Of a stretch of 64,000 nt of DNA, positions 55,861-64,000 are shown in pieces. Where the stretch lies: the NCBI RefSeq assembly GCF_002288925.2, contig NW_022098008.1, positions 7,264,939 through 7,328,938 on the forward strand. The letters run 5' to 3'. The stretch is from Delphinapterus leucas (taxonomy: Eukaryota > Chordata > Mammalia > Artiodactyla > Monodontidae). The notes under the pieces are model-generated. The model had not been told where the DNA came from. It saw nothing but the letters and a program-made list of their open reading frames with translations, and searched no databases. Positions within the stretch are counted from its first letter, which is position 1. Each line of letters opens with the position of its first letter. The position numbers were made by a program, and so were the translations under genes.

Positions 55861-56357
55861 ATATTTTAGTGACTCATATGTTCCTGTGGGCCCAAGGCAT
55901 CTTCTCAGACACAAGAATTCTGTAAAATCTTTATCATGTTGTGTTTTTATCTCATTGAGAGTCCTGATTTTTTCTGTATTTTAAGAAAACCTTTTCTTTT
56001 AAATTTATAAACTGTGTTGAAGGATCTTTTCATAGAATAAGCCCTTTGATACTTCAGTAAGTCTTTTGCAAAGTGGGATTGCATGTTCTTGCTATTTTAT
56101 TTCAACTTTAAAGGAAAATATTACTCAAGTTGGGGAAACCTGCTCTGTTCACATCTATGTCACCACTTGTTCCCAGAACTTTGGCATATAACCCAGAAAT
56201 ACTAAGCAATTTGCCTCTTTCTGGGAGTCCAACATGACTGTCTTGTTTTATCCACTCTCCTGAATACTAAAATCAACACCTGTTAACACCAACATTGAGC
56301 AGTAAAATACTAATACTAAAAGTGAACAGTAAAATCTAACAGGTGTTGAGAAAGTAT
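55861..56357. other. No recognised feature
   Basis: AT-rich spacer between an LTR and a SINE. Confidence 0.4.
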
Positions 56358-56366
56358 CAATCTGTA

Positions 56367-56561
56367 CCCTTTTTTTTTTTTTTGGCGGTACGTGGGCCTC
56401 TCACTATTGTGGCCTCTCCCGTTGCGGAGCACAGGCTCAGCAGCCATGGCTCATGGGCCCAGCCGCTCTGCGGCATGTGGGATCTTCCCGGACCGGGGCA
56501 CGAACCTGTGTCCCCTGCATCAGCAGGCAGACTCTCAACCACTGCCCTACCAGGGAAGCCC
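56367..56561 (-). repeat. CHR-type SINE, short form, with internal deletion
   Basis: Minus strand: 'ggggcttccctggtagggca' head, B box 'aggttcgtgcccc', tail of about 17 A. Perfect TSD 'caatctgta' at 56358-56366 and 56562-56570. Compared with the other short copies, about 15 bases are missing at 56435 (the 'ccggacgcgcaggct' segment between 'acaggct' and 'cagc'). Confidence 0.95.
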
Positions 56562-56570
56562 CAATCTGTA

Positions 56571-57555
56571 TGCTTTTAACGCAAATAAAACAGTTCAGAT
56601 TTTTACTTTCAGTATTCAAAGATGTGGACAGGGAACAGAGAATACGACTAAAGCAAAAAAATAAACTATTTGGAGGCTGAGTAAATAAATATATGACTGC
56701 TGATTAGTTGTAAGTCCATTCAAGCATTAGAATTAAACCAGAGTGTTAGGAGACACTCCTCCATGTATTTCTCAAGTCCCTGAGAGTCATGTGAACCAAT
56801 TCGATAATTGACTTTATTCTGGACTATCTTTCCAAGGAAGTTCGTATAGCAAACAGCTTTGGAAGACAGTGATAGAGGGCACACTTACTGCTTAGTAAAA
56901 TAAAGCCAGCTTCTCCCTTCAAGCAAAGAGGGCATGTTTACTGCCTATTTTAAGAGATTCGGGTTCCTGAAGCACAGGATTCCTCTTTTCGAATGCAATC
57001 CATGTGTGGGTACAAATATCATCTAGCCCTCCTCACATCTTCCTGTCGCAAGTGAAAAATGTGTGCTTGAGCTCATCTAATATGAAATAACAGAGATATA
57101 TAGCTATGGAATTCAGTTAATGAAAGGTTAATGCAGACTGCTCTGGTTCCAAAGACAGACCTGAAAACAACTGGAGGGATTTGCAGGAAGGTCAGTTTCT
57201 GGAAATTCTGAGCTCATCAGAATTGAATTGGTTAGTTTTTGAGGAAGTGTATCCCCAGCTTTTTAGCAGAGTCTGCACAGTTATGTGAAGAGATGGGATC
57301 TGTGCCTCTGGTGATATTGGTTAAATGAGCTCCAAGTGGCCTCATTATATTCCTTTACTCTGTGGCTGGAGGACCTGGCTGTCGAGAATGTGGAAACCGC
57401 AAAGGCTCAGCACTCAGACCAATGTGTTCTGCATATTCCATATTAAAGCACTTGCAGCCACTGGAAACACTACTAGGAATGCTAGCAATGTGCCTGCTTT
57501 CCTATCCTATCACCTTATCATCGCGAATCATCTTTGTGTTACCGAGTCCACTCCC
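56571..57555. other. No recognised feature
   Basis: Unique-looking sequence. Overlapping plus-strand frames 57325-57582 and 57362-57601 extend into the LTR and have no domain. Confidence 0.4.
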
Positions 57556-58015
57556 TCTGCTAGCCGCAGGACAGGCCACTGAATCGGAGAGGAGGTGTTG
57601 AGGCAGGGAGTACGACTTTATTCGGAAAGCTGGCAGACTAGGGTCCCCCCAAAAACCATCTAATCGGGGTCTGGATGCCAGTTTCTTTTATAGAATCAGA
57701 GAGGGAGACGCAGTGAGGAAGTAAAGTAAAAGGGCCACCAGTCTTTCACAACATCACCTGGAATGACCAGCATCGGCGAGGGTATGTGTTAGTTTCTTCT
57801 TTTCTGCAGCCATCACAGGTGGGCAGGGTCAGATTGTTCCCCAGTGAGCTGAACTGCAGAGGGGCAGGGTTCCCCGAGGCAGGCCGTTATGTATGAGTAT
57901 AATAACAAAAGTAACGGAAAAGCAAAGCTTAAAGTCAAAGAAACAGATCCAACATGGAGTCTGATTTAGCTCTTTCCTGTTACTTTTGTTTCCTTTTTTC
58001 TTCTGAATAAATAAC
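57556..58015 (-). repeat. ERV1-like solo LTR, antisense, second copy
   Basis: Same family and orientation as 3604-4466: 'gacaggccactgaatcggag', 'cgactttattcggaaagctg', 'ccagtttcttttatagaatc', and the far end 'cagatccaacatggagtctg atttagctctttcctgttac'. No internal viral genes are adjacent. Confidence 0.65.
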
Positions 58016-58574
58016 AGGAAACACTCATGTTGAGAGGAAGATCATTCATCAATAAAATATGTCATATGCCATTTATCTGGGATTCACCTTTAAGGATTAT
58101 CCCAGTATAAATTTTCATGGTGGTTACACAACACTGCATTTGTCAAAACTCAGAAATATACCCCCAAAAGAGTAAATTTTACTGTAGATTAATTAAAACA
58201 TAAGTTTTTTAAAGCTGACTTCTAAGATTTCTTCCAGATCTAACAGTCTTTATTTAAAGGGAGATTTTCACTTCCCAGAAATGTTTTCCAACATTTCAGC
58301 AGAGACTGCCTTTGAAGGTTTGCCTTAGTAGGGTCCTGACTTATACTGGAGATCTAATTAATATTGAGAGAGGGCTACACCATATTTTTCTTGGGCTGAA
58401 AAGAGTTTCAAATTACTAGTAGTCATGAAGATGGCTTTCGAAGGAATGGAGTCACTGATTGAGTTGAAATAGCTTCCATTGGAGTTTGCAGAAACGCAGC
58501 ATGTTTATTTGATGCAAAGTAACACCTGGTGGTGTTTTGTACTTCCATAAATGACTGAAAAAAAATTTCTAAAT
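58016..58574. other. No recognised feature
   Basis: AT-rich, unique-looking. The minus-strand frame 58423-58608 is not recognisable. Confidence 0.4.
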
Positions 58575-58795
58575 ATACTGACATTAACAATCTTGGGGCA
58601 CTGTGCAAAATGTTTCAAGTGGATTGTTACACTTAACCTTCACAACAAATTTGCAACCTTGATACTGTATGTTATTTTCATCTTTTGCAGAGGAATAAAA
58701 TTAATTCACTCATGCATGATCATTCAACTATAACAGACAAGGCTGAGATTTGAACCCAGGTCTGGCTGTCTCAGAAGCTCACCTTGTCAACGACA
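58575..58795 (-). repeat. MIR-like ancient SINE
   Basis: 'acacttaaccttcacaacaa', 'ttattttcatcttttgcaga ggaata' and 'acaaggctgagatttgaacc caggtctggctgtctcagaa' are the complement of MIR from 3' half to tRNA-like head. Confidence 0.88.
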
Positions 58796-58989
58796 TACAG
58801 TAGGTCAAATACATCTCAGTTTCTCTGAGCTCTATTTAAATTGATTTTGAAGCTCTCTCAGAGGCTGGATAAACTTTGTAGCCTTCTTAGAAAGCAATAG
58901 GAACTCACCCCTCTGTTAAGCATAAAATCCTACAAATAGGGTGTGGAAATGCTGCTTTCTATGACTTAAATAATCACTTTATTTGACTT

Positions 58990-59127
58990 ATTTTTTTTAA
59001 TCTTCTTTTAAATTTTTAAAAGTTTTGGGCCACGCTGTGTGGCACGTGGGATCTTAGTTCCCCGGCCAGGGATAGAACTTGCGCCCCCTGCAAAGGAAGC
59101 ATGGACTCTTAACCAGGGGAAGTCCCT
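58990..59127 (-). repeat. Short tRNA-derived SINE (CHR/Bov-tA-like)
   Basis: Minus strand starts 'gggacttcccctggttaaga', has a 'gttctatccctggccgggga actaagatcccacgtgccac' core and an A-rich tail (T-rich 58990-59030). Flanks 'tgacttatttt' (58984-58994) and 'tgacttaaatttt' (59127 onward) probably form the TSD. Some bases of the head ('ggtggtccagt') are missing. Confidence 0.88.
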
Positions 59128-60853
59128 GACTTAAATTTTAAATCAACATTTAAATCCACCATTGTTGCTTCCGATTTGAAATAAGGAAACAAAGCACTCT
59201 TTGAGATTGTGAACATTCTCAGCCAATGTGCCTGCCTATGAGGTTTAACAAACTCTTTGTGATTCTCCTGAAGTGAGATGTGCCCTGTGGACGCCTGCAG
59301 GCTCCAGGGCCGGGATCTGACGACATCATCCAGTGGCTACCCTTAGTTTTCCTGGAGGGACAATATGTGTCTTGGGGGCCAGCAGGGGGTGGCGCATTAA
59401 GATGTTCAGCCATATGTTTGCTTCTGCACGTTACATTGAACCAGAAGTCACTCTCCTCTGTGTCTGTCATGTTAAGTTGTCTTTGACAGATTATTTTTTT
59501 TGTCTTTGTTATTTTTTCTGTCTTTGACAGGTTATTTTTTCCAAATTATTTCTGGAAAAGTTCAGTGGCTTGTGAACTTCATGCTTTTTTTCTGATCTAT
59601 AGGCAAAGAAGTTCTGTTTGTGATTCAGCGATCGGGGGTGGGGAGAGGAGGGGATCCTTCTTTGCCTGTGAAGCCTCCAGGTGATCATCCTGTACAACGA
59701 TGGGAATTGAAATTACTGACCTCGGTAATTTAGTCTATGTTGCTGTTTAATCACTTTCATACTATTGCTTTAGGGAGGTTCCAAAGTCCTTTTCATGTGT
59801 TTTCTACAGATTGCTTTCCCACAACCATATTCTGTTCCCCCTATAAAATTACCAGTACTTGGGAAATATTCAATACAAGTAAAGCTTCTGTATTTTCCAT
59901 TACTACCACTTTGTTTTCTGTTATAACAATCTGGTTTATGAAGCAATAGAAAGGACCTATGTTCACTTAAGAAAAGAGAATAATAAAGTCACCCCAATCC
60001 ATTCAGTTTCTTAGTGTCAAGGTTTAGGTGAAAGGAAGATAAGTCTATGATAATGGCTTTAAGATATTTCTCTTCTTCCACAAAGCTATGTTCGCGTATC
60101 TATGGACCTTGCTCAGCAACTGTCTGGAGAACAGGAGCCACTCCATAAAACATGCTGCATTTTGTGTGTGAGGGAGGTTTTTCCTTTTGCCTAATTTGGA
60201 AATGCTGCATGCTGCAGTGGTTCCGTACAGAACATTAAAATCACAGGGCTGTGAAGCGTGAGTTCCTCTCACTAATTAATCATTTATTTGCACTTGGATC
60301 ATTCTCTGACACTGAACATCTGGTCAGGAGCTGACTGGGCCCAACACATCCCCCCAGAGCTTCTCCAGCGGGAGAGCAGCAGGCCGGCCTCAAGACCAGT
60401 CCAAACGAAGCTCTGTGCGTTTCCTTTTAGCAGCAGGTGCTGCCTGAGCTACCATAAGCCTGACAACTTAGAGAAGGAGAGAAAAAATACAAAGTGATAA
60501 TGCCACAAAAATTAACCGCTGGCTCAGTCTCTTAAGACTTGTGATTTCACAACTTCTGCTGAGAACATGAATGGGGAATTCATTAGCCATTGTTGTGACT
60601 GATACTGAAGTCCATAATTTTTTCTTTTTATGGGACTGATGTGTTATCTAGGCTAGTTTGCAGAAGTTTTATAATAAGAGGTTTCACACCAGCATGAAAA
60701 ATAAATCACATGTGATGAAAACCTATTAAAAACATTCAAATAATCAGTCTGCAAACTGCCACTCCCAGTCACTGAAGGTCATCAAAAGATAACCAAACAA
60801 AGGAATCCATTGAGAGCTTCAGCTCAAATTCCATATTTAAAAAAAAAGGACGA
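59128..60853. other. No clear feature; duplicated phrase near 59480-59540
   Basis: 'tgtctttgacagRttatttt' occurs twice at about 59480-59500 and 59519-59539. Frames 59219-59470 (minus), 59280-59486 and 60288-60497 (plus) show no domain. From about 60770 the sequence may already belong to the L2 seen beyond the SINE. Confidence 0.4.
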
Positions 60854-61050
60854 GCTTCCCTGGTGGCGCAGTGGTTGAGAGTCCGCCTGTCGATGCAGGG
60901 GGCATGGATTCGTGGCCCGGTCCGGGAAGATTCCACATGCCGCGGAGCGGCTGGGCCCGTGAGCCATGGCCACTGAGCCTGCGCATCCGGAGCCTGTGCT
61001 CCGCAACGGGAGATGCCACAACAGTGAGAGGCCCCCCCCCAAAAAAAAAA
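60854..61050 (+). repeat. CHR-type SINE, short form
   Basis: 'gcttccctggtggcgcagtg' head; the B-box region reads 'ggattcgtggccc' (changed from 'gggttcgtgcccc', so pol III promotion is probably weakened). The end is 'gagaggccccccccc' followed by an A run. The unusual C10 run replaces the usual 'gcgtaccgc'. A-rich flanks make the TSD ambiguous. The 144-codon minus-strand frame 60769-61203 is a chance fusion of L2 and SINE complement. Confidence 0.93.
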
Positions 61051-61067
61051 TGCAAGCCTGATCCTAT

Positions 61068-61565
61068 CAATTTTCTGCTTAAAATCTTCTAATGAATTCT
61101 TATCAGATTTAGGGTAAACGTCAAACGCTGGCTCATCAAGGATCTGTATGTCTGGTTCTGCCATTTCTCCATCCTCCAGCCTCACCACTCTCCCCTCTTC
61201 CACTGCAATCTGACGTAAGAGCCTTCTTTTTGTTCCTCAGCCACCTCAGAGAGCCCATCTGTAGGACCTTGGGAATAACTATCATGCCTGCTTGATCTCT
61301 ACATAGCTGGCTTCTTCCTGTCACTCAAATCACAGCTTAAATGTCACTCTTTAGAAAAATGTTGTCTGCCCCACCTCCATCACATAACGATATCGAAACT
61401 CTCATTATTACTCTCCTTACTGGCATTGTTCTTGTTAATTTGTTTGTTGTTTATAGGCTGCCTCTCCCAAATGTAATTAAGATACATGAAAACGGGCTCT
61501 GTTCTCTTTGATCAAGTCAGACTGTGCCTGACACCTAGAAACTCAAATACTATTTAAACAAATTA
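61068..61565 (+). repeat. L2 LINE, 3' end
   Basis: 'aaaatcttctaatgaattct', 'agcctcaccactctcccctc', 'gcttaaatgtcactctttag aaaaatgttgtctgcccc', 'ttgtttgttgtttataggct gcctctccc', 'tgtgcctgacacctagaaac tc' reproduce the order of the L2 3' end. Ancient and diverged. Confidence 0.85.
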
Positions 61566-62739
61566 ATTGTTATTTCCCCAGTACCTCACAACTGCACTTG
61601 GCACGTTCAGTGAAGGTTTTGAAGGGGGTTTTTTTGTTTTTTTTTTTTTAATAAATGAATCCTGGAAAAAAGAACCCAAAAGAGACTCAAGAGTCATCCA
61701 AGTGTCTCATTTCTCTTCACTGTATCACTTGAGTAGGCAGTAACATGTAATTTTCATAATCTTTGAATCAAAATACCTCTGTGACAGCTGGCAGCCGAGT
61801 ACTCTGATATGCCTAATATTCGCCTTCCGTTTTGGACATAGAAGCCTTATCTCAGGATTTTCAACCCGATTTGTCATGTATTGTTAAAAATTGTCACTAA
61901 GTGTTATCATCCCCCATGAATCACAACCATGTGTCCTGTTTGCCTGAGGATGGAGATTAGTGAACCTGTCTCATCAAAAGAAGATTAGACTCCTCTTTAA
62001 CTGGGTAGGGGGGCATTTCCTTCTCTACCGGGAAACATTTCACTCTCAGATGCAGGGGTCTGATTAGAAAAATAGGAGCGTATTTGCAGATAGGCTGCAA
62101 TAACCATTTATTGTAGAATAAGTAAGTAAATTAAGTAGATATTCCTTTACTTCCCCACAGAAAGCAAAAAGCTAGTTCAGTCTGAATAATGAACACAATC
62201 AGGTCTCACTAAAACAGCCATTTATCAAATTGACTCTGTTGCACTCATGGGGATGAGGGAGGAGAAGAGGAAAATGAGGGTATTGAAAACATCATCACCC
62301 AACTGGGGTCTGAGCCCAAGAGAGTACAATAAGGTGGTCAGCAGTCTCAGGATAAACACGGCTTATTATACTTCAGCACTGATTTATCTCAAAATTTTGG
62401 AGAAAATGTTAGGCAATTAAACTTACAAGTTAAGATCATCATTTTTTAAATTAAAATAACACATTCTTAGGAATGCTAAGAAGCAGAATGCATGTTCACA
62501 AGAATTTATGTGATACAAGATGAAACTGTAAAGGGAGACCCCTTAGGCTTAAGGACTGTTTAGGTTATATACTCAGGGCCTCTGGGGAGTTCCCACTGCC
62601 ATTCATTTCCCACTGCTATTAGAGATTTCAGCAGAAAAATTCAAGAAGCCCAATGATGAACAAGACCACCTTCCTACTGCCTTTGCCCTAAACCCCAACA
62701 GACACATCCACCTTCCAGCTGTGCTTTCTTTCCTTTCTT
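61566..62739. other. No recognised feature
   Basis: Unique-looking AT-rich sequence with a T run at 61630-61650. Confidence 0.4.
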
Positions 62740-62985
62740 GGCAAACCCTAACTGGCTCCTCCATGACCTGCTCATGGGCATTCCCTCAAGGAGATTTTAC
62801 CGTAAGGAATCCACGTAAGGTACCCGCCTCACATTCCACAAGCTGCCTAGACTTGCCCATTCCACTGGCCTTCATGATCTGCTCCACCACCAGAATGGAA
62901 GCTCCATCACTCTAGCAGCCAAGCTTCATCTCTGCATTCCTGACTTCTGGTACCATCAGGCCTCGATAAATACCTGAAGATTTCA
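62740..62985 (+). repeat. Possible second L2 fragment
   Basis: 'aaccctaactggctcctcca tgacctgctcatgg', 'agaatggaagctccatcac' and 'cctcgataaatacctgaa' loosely follow the L2 3' end. Weak. Confidence 0.4.
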
Positions 62986-63789
62986 TGGACTTACTTTTCT
63001 TCTTAGATAATTGTGCTGGACCCGATGATAGAATAGTGGACAAGAAAGTCATATGAGCAAAAAGAAGCATAAAGAGGGTAGGAAGTGAGGGGTATAACGA
63101 TGTGAGATGATACTGGAGAGGTAAGGGAAATCAGGCCATGCAGAGCCTGGAAGGTCAAGCCAAGGGATTTGGACTCAGAAGAGGTGCAATAAGAAGCCGT
63201 GAGAGTTTTCATGGAGGGCACTCATAAATTAGCAAGTTATTGCAATTTGCATATGATGGCTGAAGGACATTTTGCAAAGTACTTTTAAATCTTAAATTCA
63301 TATAGTCTAAAATAATCTTAAATGTGTAGAGTTTATATGCAATTAAATGGATGCAGAATGCCAGAATAGGAAGTGGTTTCATTTATTTTAAATATTTAAT
63401 ATGATTTAATTAAATTTTCTTTAAATTTAAGTAAAATTTTAGCATCAATAAAAAATTTGACATAAAATATTGTATTCAATAATTATGTTTATATTCTCTT
63501 CTAATGTAATCTGCTCAACACTGTTATCTTTTCCATCCACACCCCTTATCATATTTCCCCTTGCTTCCTCTGGGCTTCACCCAGACTGAAATTGCTTCAA
63601 TTCTCTAAATATATTGCACTTTCTTTAGAAACAGGGTTTTGAAACTGACTGGATTCCCTTTTTGTCCTTTCATCTGATCCCCCACTGATACCACTATAAT
63701 GCTTGTGTCCAGCGGGTTTTGGTAAGATTGAGGCAGCAAGTGGGAAGGAAACTATGAGATGAACATTAATCCAATATAAAAATCAATTT
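62986..63789. other. Possible ancient repeat at 63050-63220, otherwise unannotated
   Basis: 'ccatgcagagcctggaaggt caagccaagggatttggact' resembles a dispersed mammalian repeat I cannot name. The rest is AT-rich, unique-looking sequence. Confidence 0.35.
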
Positions 63790-63915
63790 ATCCCTGGACT
63801 CAAAAATTATACTTCTAGTTACCTAGTAGAAAAAGTACTCAGAGTTGCTCCAAAATTATTTCACTGCAACATATTCCATCACAGCAAAAATTAAAAACCA
63901 TCTATATGTCTCTCC
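63790..63915 (+). repeat. Old L1 ORF2 3' fragment
   Basis: 'actcaaaaattatacttcta gttacc', 'ctcagagttgctccaaaatt', 'catcacagcaaaaattaaaa accatctatatgtctctcc' follow the L1 ORF2 3' end of an older L1 type. Confidence 0.6.
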
Positions 63916-63921
63916 CTAGAG

Positions 63922-64000
63922 AAAAAATGTATGGATACCAAGGGGGAAGAGGGGGGTGGGAGGAATTAGGAGATTGGGATTGAGATATATACACTAATAT
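63922..64000 (+). repeat. L1 3'UTR, runs off the window
   Basis: 'tggataccaagggggaagag gggggtgggagg' and 'ggagattgggattgagatat atacactaatat' are the same L1 3'UTR segment as at 32580-32665. The copy continues past the end. Confidence 0.88.

Noticed and set aside
60769..61203. 144-codon minus-strand frame with an acidic N-terminus
   Set aside because: The middle is SINE complement and the N-terminal part is antisense to an L2 LINE; a chance join.
1..64000. CRISPR arrays, bacterial operons, riboswitches or phage modules
   Set aside because: The window is clearly mammalian; no regularly spaced direct repeats or bacterial gene signals were seen.

Overview
The window looks like an AT-rich, gene-free stretch of a cetacean (whale or dolphin) nuclear genome. 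The main evidence is about fourteen tRNA-Glu-derived SINE copies that begin with variants of 'gcttccctggtggcgcag', carry an internal RNA polymerase III B box, and end in A-rich tails. These match the CHR SINE family of cetaceans, hippos and ruminants. The short form with a 'gagaggcc...' 3' end and A tail fits cetaceans best; I cannot name the species. L1 copies of artiodactyl/cetacean type and LTRs of a cetartiodactyl-looking family agree with this. I found no protein-coding exon, host gene promoter, CpG-island-like block, tRNA/snRNA gene or CRISPR array. All open frames longer than about 60 codons that I could interpret lie in repeats or look like chance.

Layout: 1-6 kb holds an L1 scrap, two long CHR SINEs and an antisense ERV1-like LTR split by a SINE. 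6-10 kb has a MIR, a 5'-inverted L1, a 31-bp tandem duplication and old L1M 3'UTR/ORF2 remnants. 10-13.2 kb has a SINE and two L1s lying tail to tail. 13.2-16.2 kb is unannotated. 16.2-18.9 kb is an old L1M split by a younger twin-primed L1. 19-21.4 kb has MER5A-like DNA, an L1 3' end and a second LTR type. 21.4-27 kb is mostly unannotated. 27.2-28.1 kb is a MIR, a GTA/GCA array and a Tigger1-type deletion element inserted in the array. 28.5-30.6 kb is old L1 with a SINE. 32.6-36.3 kb is a nested stack: a Tigger2-like DNA transposon carrying a dead transposase, hit by a SINE and by a twin-primed L1 that itself received a SINE. 36.4-37.7 kb has a polypyrimidine tract, a cluster of small hairpins and an old L1. 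40.3-40.7 kb is a complete MaLR solo LTR. 43.8-51.9 kb has SINEs, old L1 and MIR, and a large twin-primed L1 at 50.66-51.89 kb. 55.1-58 kb has an ERVL-like LTR, a SINE and a second copy of the ERV1-like LTR. 58.5-64 kb has a MIR, SINEs, L2 and an L1 running off the end.

There is no gene network to describe. I do not see a previously undescribed functional system. The interesting content is the transposon archaeology (nesting order, target-site duplications, four 5'-inverted L1s, a transposase with an altered catalytic motif) and a few unexplained clusters of perfect inverted repeats. Boundaries of old repeats are approximate and family names rest on recognition by eye.
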